Assembly: GCA_030656145.1 (NCBI GenBank)
Contig: JAUSOF010000085.1
Coordinates: 16,075 to 80,074, forward strand
DNA: 64,000 nucleotides
Source: Pseudomonas sp.
Lineage (GTDB): Bacteria > Pseudomonadota > Gammaproteobacteria > Pseudomonadales > Pseudomonadaceae
Direction of reading: 5' to 3'
The notes beneath the pieces are model-generated. The model was given only the letters and a program-made list of their open reading frames with translations. It had not been told where the DNA came from and did not search any database. Made by a program: the position numbers and the translations under genes. Shown piece by piece: positions 1 through 9,210 of the stretch; position 1 is the first letter of the stretch; each line of letters starts with the position of its first letter.

Positions 1-1770
1 GACAAATTCGGGCTGACCAATACGCAGTTCACGCCCTGCGACCACGCCCTGCAGGCCCAGTCCGGGGATGCTGTCGACCTGCTCTGCAGCCTGCGCTGCA
101 CGGCCAAAGGCGCGAGCAATCGGGTGCTCCGAGCGATTCTCCAGGGCCGCAGCTAGTGCCAGGCAGGCGTCGCTGTCCAGTGCGCCGAGTGGATGGATGG
201 CGCTCAGGGTAAGGCGGCCCTCAGTCAGGGTGCCGGTCTTGTCGAAGATTACCGTGTCGATCTGGTTGAGGCCTTCCAGTACGTGGCCGCGAGTCAGCAG
301 CAGGCCGAGTTTATGCAAACTGCCGGTGGCGGCGGTGAGTGCGGTCGGCGTGGCCAGGGCCAGGGCGCAGGGGCAGGTGGCAACCAGCAGGGCGAGTACG
401 ATCCAGAAAGCGCGTGATGAGTCGATCTGCAGCCAGATCCCGCCAACCACGGTGGCCACTACCAGTACGATCAGCAGGAACCACTGCGCGACCTTGTCGG
501 CGATTTCTGCCAGGCGGGGTTTTTCACTTTGAGCACGTTCCAGCAGGCGGACGATGGCCGACAACCGGGTTGCATCGCCAAGCGCCTGCACTTCAACGGT
601 CAGCGGGCCTTCGACGTTGAGAGTGCCGGCGGTCACACTGTCGCCGACGGTGCGTGGCTGGGGCAGGTATTCGCCAGTCAGCAGCGATTCATCGACGCTC
701 GACTGGCCACTGAGAATGCGCCCGTCGGCCGGTAGCAGGGCGCCGGGCGGTACCAGTACATGCTCGCCGGTGCGCAACTCGCTGAGCAGAATTCGCTGGC
801 TCTGGCCATCGGCATTCAGGCGCAGGCAGGAGGCAGGGAGCAAGTTGACCAGCTGCGAGGTTGCCGCCGCAGTGCGCTCGCGGGCGCGCCGCTCCAGGTA
901 GCGACCGGCGAGCAGGAACAAGGCGAACATGCCGACGGCATCGAAATACAGCTCGCCCTGGCCGGTGACGGTCGACCAGATGCCCGCGACGTAGGCGCCG
1001 CCGATGGCCAGCGATACCGAGACGTCCATGGTCAGGTGGCGAGTGCGCAGGTCGCGCAGGGCGCCACGGAAGAACTGGCCGCAGCAGTAGAAGACGATCG
1101 GGGTAGTGAGGAACAGGCTGACCCAGCGCAGGATCTTGTCCAATTCGGGACTGAGGTCGACGTTGAACTCTGGCCAGGTGGCCATGCTGGCCATCATCAC
1201 CTGCATCCACAGCATGCCTGCCACGCCCAGTTCGCGCATGGCACGGCGGTTTTCGCGTTGTAGCTGCGCCGCTGCGGCATCGGGCTGCCAGGGGTGAGCG
1301 GCGTAGCCGATCTTGCGCAGCTCCTTGAGCAACTGGCTGAGCGGCAACTGACTGTCAGCCCAGCGCACTTGCAGGCGGTGGTTGGACAGGTTGAGGTGGG
1401 CCTCCGCGACACCCGGCACGTCGCGCAGGTGCTTCTCGATCAGCCAGCCGCAGGCGGCACAACTGATGCCTTCAATCAGCAGGCAGGTCTCGCTCAGCTC
1501 GCCGTGCTGTTCGACAAAGGGCTGCTGCACGTCCGCGCGGTCGTAGAGAGCCAGCTCATCCGGCAGCGCTTGCGGCAAGCTTTGCGGGTTGGCGGCGCTT
1601 TCGCTGCGGTGTTTGTAGTAGTGCTCCAGCCCGCCCGCGACTATGGCCTCGGCCACCGCCTGGCAGCCCGGGCAGCACATGGCGCGGGTTTCGCCCAATA
1701 CCTGGGCGTGGAAACGGCCGCCGGTTGGGACTGGTAAACCGCAGTGGTAACAGGGGAGAGGGCTAGCCAT
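1..1770 (-). CDS. ccoI: Copper-translocating P-type ATPase CcoI/FixI (partial, C-terminus outside window)
   Basis: Inner-membrane P1B-type ATPase that supplies copper for the CuB site of the cbb3 oxidase. The frame is open from the ATG at 1770 to the window edge, giving 590 codons of a protein usually about 800 long, so the nucleotide-binding part and C-terminus are missing here. The N-terminus carries Cys7/Cys10 and a CCPGC cluster, then an HMA-type CAAC at residues 104-107. Membrane segments follow, then the ion-binding CPC motif at 466-468 and the phosphorylation motif DKTGT with Asp510. The Cys-rich N-terminus is typical of the FixI/CcoI branch rather than CopA. It lies 78 nt after ccoH in the ccoGHI(S) assembly operon. 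Motifs and context agree, so the call is firm. Confidence 0.96.
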   Translation of the reverse strand, partial: MASPLPCYHCGLPVPTGGRFHAQVLGETRAMCCPGCQAVAEAIVAGGLEHYYKHRSESAANPQSLPQALPDELALYDRADVQQPFVEQHGELSETCLLIEGISCAACGWLIEKHLRDVPGVAEAHLNLSNHRLQVRWADSQLPLSQLLKELRKIGYAAHPWQPDAAAAQLQRENRRAMRELGVAGMLWMQVMMASMATWPEFNVDLSPELDKILRWVSLFLTTPIVFYCCGQFFRGALRDLRTRHLTMDVSVSLAIGGAYVAGIWSTVTGQGELYFDAVGMFALFLLAGRYLERRARERTAAATSQLVNLLPASCLRLNADGQSQRILLSELRTGEHVLVPPGALLPADGRILSGQSSVDESLLTGEYLPQPRTVGDSVTAGTLNVEGPLTVEVQALGDATRLSAIVRLLERAQSEKPRLAEIADKVAQWFLLIVLVVATVVGGIWLQIDSSRAFWIVLALLVATCPCALALATPTALTAATGSLHKLGLLLTRGHVLEGLNQIDTVIFDKTGTLTEGRLTLSAIHPLGALDSDACLALAAALENRSEHPIARAFGRAAQAAEQVDSIPGLGLQGVVAGRELRIGQPEFV

Positions 1771-1848
1771 GGGGAGGGCGGTCTGAGGCCTGATGTCTGA
1801 TGCGGAGCATGATGGGCGCAGCAGGCTGCGCCCTCAAGGGAGCGAACG

Positions 1849-2355
1849 CTATTGTGCGTCACCGAGGCGGATGGTTTTGCCAGTTTCCAGGGTTTCTTCT
1901 TCGAACAGGCGCCAGTCCTTGCCGCCTTCCTGGCCGATCAACTCGACGAAACGCCGACCCTGAACGGAGTCCTGCATTTGGCCGCGGTAGACACCTTCGC
2001 CTTGCGGTTGCAAAACGATGCGCCGGTCACGCTCGGGTTGGGTTGGCGAGATCAGGTTCAGCACCAATTGCGCAGGGCCGCTATTGCCTTGCAGTTGCAA
2101 GTGAGCAACCCCGGTCTCGTCATTGAGATCGAGTGTGGCGCGCAATTGCAGCTGTATGGCCAGTGATTCACGCTCCAGCGACTGGTTGATGCCTTTACCA
2201 ACATCGTAATAGTCGTCGGAAATCAGGCCCGGCGGGTTCTTGATGGAGATGGTCAGCAGGGTCAGCCCTTGCACCACTGAATAAGCCAGCAGGGAGATAA
2301 GGAACCAGGGCCAGAACTGCTTGAACCAGGGTTGGATTGGTGCTTCTTCAGACAT
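1849..2355 (-). CDS. ccoH: cbb3 oxidase assembly protein FixH/CcoH
   Basis: Small membrane-anchored protein (168 aa) needed for stable assembly of cbb3 oxidase. The N-terminus is cytoplasmic (MSEEAPIQPWFKQFWPWF), followed by one transmembrane helix at about residues 14-36. The motif PPGLISDDYYDVGKGINQ is characteristic of the FixH family, and the rest is a periplasmic beta-rich domain. It starts 14 nt after ccoG ends and precedes ccoI, the canonical ccoGHIS order. The start at 2355 is the only good ATG before the helix. Confidence 0.95.
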   Translation of the reverse strand: MSEEAPIQPWFKQFWPWFLISLLAYSVVQGLTLLTISIKNPPGLISDDYYDVGKGINQSLERESLAIQLQLRATLDLNDETGVAHLQLQGNSGPAQLVLNLISPTQPERDRRIVLQPQGEGVYRGQMQDSVQGRRFVELIGQEGGKDWRLFEEETLETGKTIRLGDAQ

Positions 2356-2369
2356 GTGTGGCCTTTTGA

Positions 2370-3776
2370 TCAGCGGACGCTCGGGCCGATAAAGCGGCTG
2401 GCAGCGTCGTTATGGATGTTCGCATCGTCTGCGGAGCGAATACGGAACATGATTTCATTGGTGCTGGAGGGCAGTTTTTCCGGGTCGATCGAGAGCTCGA
2501 CCGGCACCGATAGTACTTCACCGGCGAGGGCTTTGATTTCACGCTTGCCTTCGTAGACCAGGCCGTCGAGACCATCGGCTTCGATCAGGTAGACGATCTC
2601 TTGCTGGGCTTTGTTCATGATTTTCAGGGTGTAGACGTTCTCGATCCGGCCTTCTTCGTTCTCGCGGTAAAGCACGCGATCCTTGAGTACGTCCAGCTCG
2701 ACCAGCGAGCGGTTGGCCACGGCCCAGGCGAAGACCGCCATCATCGCCAGCAGGGCGATGGCATAGCCGATCAGGCGTGGGCGAACCAGCTGGGTTTTCT
2801 GTCCTGACAGGTTGTGCTCGGTGGTGTAGCTGATCAGCCCTTTGGGGTAATCCATTTTCTCCATGATGCTGTCGCAGGCGTCGATGCACGCCGCGCAGCC
2901 GATGCACTCGATCTGCAGGCCGTCACGGATATCGATGCCGGTCGGGCATACATGCACGCACATCTTGCAGTCGATGCAGTCGCCCAGGCCTTCGGCCTTG
3001 TAGTCGGCATCGCGTTTGCGCGGGCCACGCTGCTCGCCGCGGCGCGGGTCGTAGGAGACGATCAGGGTGTCCTGGTCGAACATCACGCTCTGAAAGCGCG
3101 CATACGGGCACATATAAATGCACACCTGTTCGCGCAGGTAACCGGCGTTGCCATAGGTGGCGATGGTGAAAAAGCCGACCCAGAACGCGGCCCAGCCACT
3201 GGCCTGCAGGGTGAGGAGTTCCGGGATCAGTTCACGGATTGGCGTGAAGTAGCCGACAAAAGTGATGGCCGTGAGCAGGGAAACCCCAACCCAGATACTG
3301 TGCTTGGCCAGTTTGCGCAGGAATTTCTGGGCGCTCATCGGCTCTTTGTCGAGCTTCATGCGCTTGTTACGGTCGCCTTCGGTGACCTTCTCCGCCCACA
3401 TGAACACCCAGGTGTAGACGCTCTGCGGGCAGGTGTAGCCGCACCAGACGCGCCCGGCATAGACGGTGATGAAGAACAGGCCAAAGGCGGCGATGATCAA
3501 GACGGCTGACAGCAGGACGAAGTCTTGAGGCCAGTAGGTGGCGCTGAGGATATGGAATTTGCGCTCTGGCAGGTTCCACCAGACGGCTTGGCGGCCATTC
3601 CAGGTTAACCAGACAGTGCCGAAGTAGAGGAGGAACAGCAGGGCGCCACCGAGCATGCGCAGGTTGCGGAAGATGCCGGTAAACGAGCGGGTATAGATTT
3701 TTTCGCGGTTGGCGTAAAGGTCTACGGTTTCGACCTTGGCCGGAGTGACGTCTTTAACGGGAATCTGCGTGCTCAT
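2370..3776 (-). CDS. ccoG: Cytochrome c oxidase accessory protein CcoG/FixG (ferredoxin-like)
   Basis: Polytopic membrane protein of 468 aa with two 4Fe-4S cluster motifs, Cys267/270/273/277 and Cys291/294/297/301. It is known in the family as a cupric reductase that delivers Cu(I) to the CcoI/cbb3 maturation route. Transmembrane segments lie near 40-60, 87-108, 161-180, 193-212 and 335-355. Redox-type Cys pairs occur at WCGYTCP (112-117) and near residues 219-223. The C-terminal third is an Ig-like periplasmic domain. It begins 137 nt downstream of ccoP1, so it may be read through from the oxidase operon or have its own weak promoter. Confidence 0.97.
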   Translation of the reverse strand: MSTQIPVKDVTPAKVETVDLYANREKIYTRSFTGIFRNLRMLGGALLFLLYFGTVWLTWNGRQAVWWNLPERKFHILSATYWPQDFVLLSAVLIIAAFGLFFITVYAGRVWCGYTCPQSVYTWVFMWAEKVTEGDRNKRMKLDKEPMSAQKFLRKLAKHSIWVGVSLLTAITFVGYFTPIRELIPELLTLQASGWAAFWVGFFTIATYGNAGYLREQVCIYMCPYARFQSVMFDQDTLIVSYDPRRGEQRGPRKRDADYKAEGLGDCIDCKMCVHVCPTGIDIRDGLQIECIGCAACIDACDSIMEKMDYPKGLISYTTEHNLSGQKTQLVRPRLIGYAIALLAMMAVFAWAVANRSLVELDVLKDRVLYRENEEGRIENVYTLKIMNKAQQEIVYLIEADGLDGLVYEGKREIKALAGEVLSVPVELSIDPEKLPSSTNEIMFRIRSADDANIHNDAASRFIGPSVR

Positions 3777-3913
3777 CAGTATGTACCACGGCGGTTGGTT
3801 GGCTGCCCCGGCCGATACATGCCAGCCGGGGTCATTCTCACTGTTGCGCTATGGTACGCCTGGCTTTGCCTGGCTGGGTGCGACCGGGGGTCGCGCTCAG
3901 TCCAGGTGGAGAA

Positions 3914-4900
3914 TTACTTCTCCTCGGGTTGTTGCGACAGGCTGTAAACATACGCCGCCAACAGGTGCACTTTGTCATTGCCGAGGAAGTCTTCCTGGGC
4001 AGGCATCTTGCCGTTACGACCATGGCGCAGGGTTTGCTGAATCTGAGCGAAACTGGAGCCATACAGCCAGATTCGGTCGGTCAGGTTCGGCGCACCAAAG
4101 CTGTGCTGACCTTTAGCGTCAGCACCATGACAGACTGCACAATTTGCCGCGTAGATGTTTTGACCTGCGGCAAGGTCTACCTCGATACCGTCCGGGTTTT
4201 TCAGGCCAGACAGGCTGCGCACATAGCCGGTAACGTGACGGATGCCATCTTCGCCAATGACAGCCAGTTGCGCAGGCATCATGCCCTGGCGGCCTTTGAG
4301 CAAGGTCTGCTTGATGGTTTCCGGCTCGCCGCCATACAGCCAGTCATTGTCTGTCAGGTTAGGGAAGCCGTAGGCGCCCTTGGCGTCGGAGCCGTGGCAC
4401 ACCGAACAGTTGGACGCGAACAAGCGACCACCCATTTTCAGTGCTTGCTCATCCTGCGCAACCTGTTCGATCGGCATGGCAGCATATTTGGCGAAAAGCG
4501 GGCCGTATTGGGCGTCGGCCCTGGCCATTTCCTTTTCCCACTGATGCACGCCGGTCCAGCCCGCATTACGCATGCCGTCACTGACCTGGATGTCAGTGGC
4601 GAATGGCGTCTTGGCTTTGTTGTCGAGGTACTCATAACCCGGCAGCAAGCCTTTGAAGTTACCCAGACCTGGATAGAGCGCCAGGTAGCCGAGGGCAAAA
4701 ACTATGGTGGCGAGGAACAGCATGAACCACCACTTTGGCAGTGGATTGTCGTATTCCTCGATACCGTCGAAGCTATGCCCGAGGGTTTCTTCGGTGGTTT
4801 CCTGGCGTTGCCCCTTGCGGGTGCCAAAAATAAGCCAGGTCAATGCGAAGATGGTGCCTAGCGATAGGATTGTTACGTACCAACTCCAGAACGTGGTCAT
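3914..4900 (-). CDS. ccoP: cbb3-type cytochrome c oxidase subunit III, CcoP1 (di-heme)
   Basis: Membrane-anchored di-heme c subunit (328 aa) that passes electrons from soluble cytochromes c to CcoO and CcoN. Two N-terminal helices (about 5-25 and 57-77) flank the conserved GHSFDGIEEYDNPLPKWW segment. The two heme c sites are C165-S-V-C-H169 and C254-A-V-C-H258, each followed by methionine-ligand regions (GRQGMMPAQ and GRNGKMPAQ). Its ATG overlaps the ccoQ stop (ATGA). Compared with the paralogue at 7488-8417 it has roughly 20 extra residues after LLPGYE, between the second helix and the first heme domain. Confidence 0.97.
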   Translation of the reverse strand: MTTFWSWYVTILSLGTIFALTWLIFGTRKGQRQETTEETLGHSFDGIEEYDNPLPKWWFMLFLATIVFALGYLALYPGLGNFKGLLPGYEYLDNKAKTPFATDIQVSDGMRNAGWTGVHQWEKEMARADAQYGPLFAKYAAMPIEQVAQDEQALKMGGRLFASNCSVCHGSDAKGAYGFPNLTDNDWLYGGEPETIKQTLLKGRQGMMPAQLAVIGEDGIRHVTGYVRSLSGLKNPDGIEVDLAAGQNIYAANCAVCHGADAKGQHSFGAPNLTDRIWLYGSSFAQIQQTLRHGRNGKMPAQEDFLGNDKVHLLAAYVYSLSQQPEEK

Positions 4901-5082
4901 TGGTTATTGCTCCCGGAAGATTTCTCGTCGCGCTCACTGGGTTTGGGCTCATCGGCGAAGGGCAGGTTGGCGGCCTCGTCAAAGTTTTCTTTGCGTCGGC
5001 TGCTGTAGGCCCAGAGCACCAAGCCAATAAAGGCGATGAACACCACTGCTGTGCCTATACCGCGAATAGTCCCGATATCCAT
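4897..5082 (-). CDS. ccoQ: cbb3-type oxidase small subunit CcoQ1
   Basis: Short single-span membrane protein (61 aa): MDIGTIRGIGTAVVFIAFIG forms the helix, followed by a charged cytoplasmic tail. CcoQ is a non-catalytic subunit that stabilises CcoP association with the core complex. It sits between ccoO (5 nt upstream) and ccoP (4-nt ATGA overlap), the invariant position of this subunit. Confidence 0.95.
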   Translation of the reverse strand: MDIGTIRGIGTAVVFIAFIGLVLWAYSSRRKENFDEAANLPFADEPKPSERDEKSSGSNNQ

Positions 5083-5087
5083 GTGCG

Positions 5088-5696
5088 TTACCGTTTGTTC
5101 TTGATTGAGGTGCCAAGGACCTGCAGGTACGCGACCAGCGCGTCCATTTCAGTCTTGCCCTTCACTGCGTCCTTGGCCCCGGCGATGTCTTCATCGGTGT
5201 AGGGAATGCCAAAGTTGCGCATGACTTCAAGCTTCTTGGTGATGTCCTTGCCGTCGAGTTTTTTCTCTACCAGCCACGGATAGGCCGGCATCTTCGACTC
5301 AGGCACCACGTTGCGCGGGTTGTACAGGTGGGCGCGTTGCCACTCGTCCGAGTAGCGGCCGCCAACCCGGGCCAGGTCCGGACCGGTACGCTTGGAGCCC
5401 CACAGGAACGGATGGTCGTAGACGCTTTCGCCGGCGACCGAGTAGTGGCCGTAGCGCTCGGTTTCGGCGCGGAACGGACGGATCATCTGCGAATGGCAGC
5501 CGACACAGCCTTCCTTGATATAGATGTCGCGGCCTTCGAGTTGCAGCGCGGTGTAAGGCTTCATGCCTTCCACCGGCTCGTTAACCACGTCCTGGAAAAA
5601 CAGCGGGACGATCTGGGTCAGACCGCCGACGCTGACGGCGAGCACCATCAGCAACGCCATCAGGCCGATATTCTTCTCGATGATTTCGTGTTTCAT
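5088..5696 (-). CDS. ccoO: cbb3-type cytochrome c oxidase subunit II, CcoO1 (mono-heme)
   Basis: Mono-heme c subunit of 202 aa anchored by an N-terminal helix at about 10-33. The heme c site is C64-V-G-C-H68, and methionine ligand candidates lie in the SKMPAYPWL segment. Its start overlaps the ccoN stop as ATGA (5694-5698), which supports translational coupling. The sequence is very close to the second CcoO at 8603-9211 through the central heme domain, and divergence is concentrated after about residue 155. Confidence 0.97.
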   Translation of the reverse strand: MKHEIIEKNIGLMALLMVLAVSVGGLTQIVPLFFQDVVNEPVEGMKPYTALQLEGRDIYIKEGCVGCHSQMIRPFRAETERYGHYSVAGESVYDHPFLWGSKRTGPDLARVGGRYSDEWQRAHLYNPRNVVPESKMPAYPWLVEKKLDGKDITKKLEVMRNFGIPYTDEDIAGAKDAVKGKTEMDALVAYLQVLGTSIKNKR

Positions 5697-7138
5697 CAGT
5701 GAGCGCTCCCAGCGTTGAACTGCGCGGCCGCTTCGTATTCAGCTGGCTTGGCGACTCGCACGGTACGGTAGGTGTTGTAAGCCATCAACAACATGCCGGT
5801 GACGAAGAACATGCCGCCGATCATGCGCACCACGAACCCAGGGTGACTGGCCTCAAGTGCTTCGACGAAGGAGTAGGTGAGGGTGCCGTCTTGGTTGACT
5901 GCGCGCCACATCAAACCCTGGGTGATGCCGTTGACCCACATCGAGGCGATATAAAGCACGGTGCCGATAGTGGCCAGCCAGAAGTGCAGGTTGATCAGCG
6001 CAATGCTGTGCATCTGCTCGCGACCATAGACCTTCGGGATCAAGTGATAGAGCGCGCCAATGGAGATCATCGCTACCCAGCCGAGAGCGCCGGCATGTAC
6101 GTGGCCGATGGTCCAGTCGGTGTAGTGCGACAGGGCATTCACAGTTTTGATCGCCATCATCGGACCTTCAAAGGTCGACATGCCGTAGAAGGCCAGCGAT
6201 ACCACCAGGAAGCGCAGGATCGGGTCAGTGCGCAGCTTATGCCAGGCGCCCGACAGGCTCATCATGCCGTTGATCATGCCGCCCCAGCTTGGCGCCAACA
6301 GGATCAGCGACATCGCCATGCCCAGGCTTTGCGCCCAATCCGGCAGTGCGGTGTAGTGCAGGTGGTGCGGGCCGGCCCAGATGTACAGGGTGATCAGTGC
6401 CCAGAAGTGCACGATCGACAGGCGATACGAGTAGATCGGCCGCTCGGCTTGCTTGGGTACGAAGTAGTACATCATCCCCAGAAAGCCGGTGGTCAGGAAG
6501 AAACCTACTGCGTTGTGGCCGTACCACCACTGGATCATCGCATCGGTCGCGCCGGCGTACATCGAGTACGACTTGAACAGGCTCACCGGCACAGCAGCGC
6601 TGTTGACGATGTGCAGCATGGCGGTAACCAGGATGAATGCGCCGTAGAACCAGTTGCCCACATAGATGTGCTTGGTTTTGCGCTTGACCACGGTGCCAAA
6701 GAACACAATCGCGTAAGCGACCCAGACAATGGTGATCAGTACATCAATCGGCCATTCCAGTTCGGCGTATTCCTTGCTGCCGGTGAAGCCCATCGGCAGG
6801 GTGATGACGGCCAGTACGATCACTGCCTGCCAACCCCAGAACACGAATGACGCCAAACCGTCGGAAATCAGGCGAGCCTGGCTGGTGCGTTGCACCACAT
6901 AGAAAGATGTGGCCATCAGTGCGCATCCGCCGAAGGCGAAGATCACCGCATTGGTGTGCAAGGGGCGCAGACGGCCGAAGCTCGTCCATTCCATTCCCAG
7001 GTTGAGTTCCGGCCACACGAGTTGTGCGGCGATGAACACACCTAGAAGCATGCCAATGACTCCCCAAATCACCGTCATCACGGCGAATTGGCGTACCACC
7101 TTGTAATTATAAGCAGTCTGACTGATTGCTGTGCTCAT
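5696..7138 (-). CDS. ccoN: cbb3-type cytochrome c oxidase catalytic subunit I, CcoN1
   Basis: Catalytic heme-copper subunit (480 aa, about 12 transmembrane helices) holding heme b, heme b3 and CuB for high-affinity O2 reduction. Visible metal-site segments include HTNAVIFAFGG (heme b ligand), WYGHNAVGFFLT (CuB His with the cross-linking Tyr region), GPHHLHYTALPDW (CuB His pair) and DWTIGHVHAGALGW (heme ligands). The frame opens further upstream to 7258, but the ATG at 7138 is preceded by a purine-rich ribosome site and gives the family N-terminus MSTAISQTAYNYKVVRQF. It is the first gene of the proximal cco operon. The proximal operon corresponds by position to P. aeruginosa cco1. Confidence 0.96.
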   Translation of the reverse strand: MSTAISQTAYNYKVVRQFAVMTVIWGVIGMLLGVFIAAQLVWPELNLGMEWTSFGRLRPLHTNAVIFAFGGCALMATSFYVVQRTSQARLISDGLASFVFWGWQAVIVLAVITLPMGFTGSKEYAELEWPIDVLITIVWVAYAIVFFGTVVKRKTKHIYVGNWFYGAFILVTAMLHIVNSAAVPVSLFKSYSMYAGATDAMIQWWYGHNAVGFFLTTGFLGMMYYFVPKQAERPIYSYRLSIVHFWALITLYIWAGPHHLHYTALPDWAQSLGMAMSLILLAPSWGGMINGMMSLSGAWHKLRTDPILRFLVVSLAFYGMSTFEGPMMAIKTVNALSHYTDWTIGHVHAGALGWVAMISIGALYHLIPKVYGREQMHSIALINLHFWLATIGTVLYIASMWVNGITQGLMWRAVNQDGTLTYSFVEALEASHPGFVVRMIGGMFFVTGMLLMAYNTYRTVRVAKPAEYEAAAQFNAGSAH

Positions 7139-7355
7139 GCTGGCTTCCACGGTTAATGGATTTTTTAGGGGCAAAAATCGGCGGCAAGTATGGAGAAGAC
7201 AGGGGGGCATTGCAATGCTGCAGGCCCGCCGGGTCGTGCGTTCAAAGGCTTTGGGCAAGGGATTTGTAATGTTTGACAGTGTCTTGTCGACAGCTGGGAA
7301 ACCGCGCAGGAAAGACCTTGCCCTGGGTCACGGTGTCTTACGACTGAGGCCAAGC

Positions 7356-7369
7356 TTAACTCAAATCAA
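7356..7369 (-). promoter_or_regulatory. Weak ANR/FNR-like box upstream of ccoN1
   Basis: On the minus strand the sequence reads TTGATTTGAGTTAA against the consensus TTGAT-N4-ATCAA: the left half-site is perfect and the right one has two mismatches. It lies 218 bp upstream of the ccoN1 ATG. In P. aeruginosa the first cco operon is expressed more constitutively than the second, and a degraded box would fit that, but this is inference. Confidence 0.35.
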
Positions 7370-7449
7370 GAAATGACCAAGCCGTAGCGAGCTTATGCGA
7401 CGTTGCGTCGCACCTGCTGCGGCTGGCGGTAGAGGGGGTGTTGAGGGGG

Positions 7450-7473
7450 TTGGCGACAGCAGGCTGTCGCCAA
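7450..7473 (-). terminator. Hairpin after ccoP2 (possible terminator or attenuator)
   Basis: Perfect inverted repeat TTGGCGACAG-CAGG-CTGTCGCCAA starting 15 nt after the ccoP2 stop. No T tract follows on the minus strand (the next bases are CCCCC), so it may stabilise the 3' end of the message or only partly terminate. A short T run follows on the plus strand instead. Confidence 0.4.
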
Positions 7474-7487
7474 TTTTACGGTGAGCT

Positions 7488-8417
7488 TTACTCGGCCTGC
7501 TGCCTCTTGCTCAGGCTCAGTACATAGGCGGCCAACAAGTGCACCTTGTCGTTACCCAGGTATTGCTCTTGGGCCGGCATCTGGCCGTTACGGCCGTGGC
7601 GGATGGTTTGCTGCAATTGCACCAGGCTGCTGCCGTAGATCCAGCCAGCGGATTTGGTCAGGTCGGGTGCGCCAAGCATGGCCATACCCTTGCCTTCTGC
7701 GCCGTGGCAGGCCTGGCAATTGGTTGCATACAGCTGCGCGCCCAGTTGCGAGTCAAATGACTTGTCGGCAGGCAGTGGCAAACCGGCCAGGTCATGGCGT
7801 ACATAGGCTGCAACCTGCTGCACGCCGTTCTCGCCAATTACCTGACTCCAGCCGGGCATCACGCCCATGCGGCCATTGAGGATGCTGGTCTTGATCGCGG
7901 CAGGTTCGCTGCCCCAGCGCCAATGGTCGTCAGCCAGGTTAGGAAAGCCCGCCGAACCCTTGGCGTCGGAGCCATGGCAGACCGAGCAGTAGGTGGAGAA
8001 CATGCGGCCACCCATTTTCAGCGCCTGCTCGTCTTTGGCCACTTCTTCAAGGGGCATGGCCGCATATTTGGCGAAGATTGGCCCGTACAGTGCATCGGCC
8101 TGATCAACTTCACGTTCCCATTGTGCGACTTGGGTCCAGCCATCTTCGTAGCCTGGCAGCAGGCCTTTCCAGTTGCCCAGGCCCGGGTAGAGGACCAGAT
8201 AGCCGATGGAAAAGATCAGCGTGCCGATGAACAACATGAACCACCACTTGGGCAGTGGGTTGTCATATTCCTCGATGCCATCGAAGGAGTGACCCATGGT
8301 CTGCTCGGTTTCGCTCTTGTGCGCCTCGCCCTTGCGGGTCGCGAAGATCAGCCAGAACAGGGCGAGCAGGGTGCCAACGGTCAGCAGGGTTACATACCAG
8401 CTCCAGAAGGTACTCAT
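7488..8417 (-). CDS. ccoP: cbb3-type cytochrome c oxidase subunit III, CcoP2 (di-heme)
   Basis: Di-heme c subunit of 309 aa, paralogue of the protein at 3914-4900. It keeps the GHSFDGIEEYDNPLPKWW signature between two helices (about 5-25 and 58-78), the first heme site C144-S-V-C-H148 and a second CQACH site with the downstream GRNGQMPAQ methionine segment. It lacks the extra stretch that CcoP1 has after LLPGYE. Its ATG overlaps the ccoQ2 stop. It is the last gene of the distal cco operon. Confidence 0.97.
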   Translation of the reverse strand: MSTFWSWYVTLLTVGTLLALFWLIFATRKGEAHKSETEQTMGHSFDGIEEYDNPLPKWWFMLFIGTLIFSIGYLVLYPGLGNWKGLLPGYEDGWTQVAQWEREVDQADALYGPIFAKYAAMPLEEVAKDEQALKMGGRMFSTYCSVCHGSDAKGSAGFPNLADDHWRWGSEPAAIKTSILNGRMGVMPGWSQVIGENGVQQVAAYVRHDLAGLPLPADKSFDSQLGAQLYATNCQACHGAEGKGMAMLGAPDLTKSAGWIYGSSLVQLQQTIRHGRNGQMPAQEQYLGNDKVHLLAAYVLSLSKRQQAE

Positions 8418-8599
8418 GGGGTGTTGCTCCTCGGTGCAGCAGACGTGGGTTCATCGGCAAAAGGCAGCAGTGCCGCCTCGTCGAACGTGGCGCGACGCTT
8501 GCTGCTGTAAGCCCAGAGCGTCACGCAGACGAAGGACAGCAGGACCAGTGCCGTACCTATACCGCGCAAGATGCCGATATCAATGATTGCGAATGACAT
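8414..8599 (-). CDS. ccoQ: cbb3-type oxidase small subunit CcoQ2
   Basis: Single-helix protein of 61 aa (MSFAIIDIGILRGIGTALVL then a charged tail), between ccoO2 (3 nt upstream) and ccoP2 (ATGA overlap). It is clearly related to the 61-aa CcoQ1 but more diverged than the CcoO pair. The assignment rests on size, helix and position. Confidence 0.94.
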   Translation of the reverse strand: MSFAIIDIGILRGIGTALVLLSFVCVTLWAYSSKRRATFDEAALLPFADEPTSAAPRSNTP

Positions 8600-8602
8600 G
8601 GC

Positions 8603-9210
8603 CTACCTCTTGTTTTTGACGGCGGTGCCGAGTACTTGCAGGTAGGCAACCATGGCATCCATCTCGCTTTTGCCCTTGACCGCCTCGGCGGCACCAGCGA
8701 CGTCCTCGTCGCTGTAAGGCACGCCAACTATGCGCAGCGCTTTGAACTTGGCGGCGGTGTCCTTGCCATCCAAGATGTTCTCCACCAGCCATGGGTAAGA
8801 TGGCATCTTCGACTCAGGCACTACGTTGCGCGGGTTGTACAGGTGGGCGCGGTGCCACTCATCCGAGTAGCGACCGCCGACCCGGGCCAGGTCCGGGCCG
8901 GTGCGTTTGGAGCCCCAGAGGAACGGGTGGTCGTAGACGCTTTCGCCCGCGACCGAATAGTGGCCATAGCGCTCGGTCTCGGCGCGGAACGGCCGGATCA
9001 TCTGCGAGTGGCAGCCAACGCAGCCTTCGCGGATATAGATATCGCGGCCTTCCAGCTGCAGCGCGGTGTAAGGCCTGAGGCCAACCACCGGCTCATTGAC
9101 CGTGTCCTGGAAGAACAGCGGGACGATCTGGGTCAGGCCACCGACGCTGACGGCGAGCACCATCAGCAGTGCCATCAGGCCGATATTCTTCTCGAGTATT
9201 TCGTGTCTCA

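Larger units (their letters stand above)
7139..7487. other. Intergenic region between the two cco operons
   Basis: A 349-bp gap without a credible gene. It contains, from right to left: a perfect 10-bp inverted repeat with a 4-nt loop (7450-7473) just beyond ccoP2; a second 7-bp hairpin (7396-7412); and an ANR/FNR-like box at 7356-7369. The remaining roughly 215 bp to the ccoN1 start hold no obvious further motif. It probably combines the 3' end of the distal operon with the promoter of the proximal one. Confidence 0.6.

Noticed and set aside
5699..6850. 383-codon open frame antisense to ccoN1
   Set aside because: His/Gln/Asp-rich low-complexity translation typical of antisense shadows; ccoN1 is certain. 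The same applies to 9169-10398 and 3851-4861.
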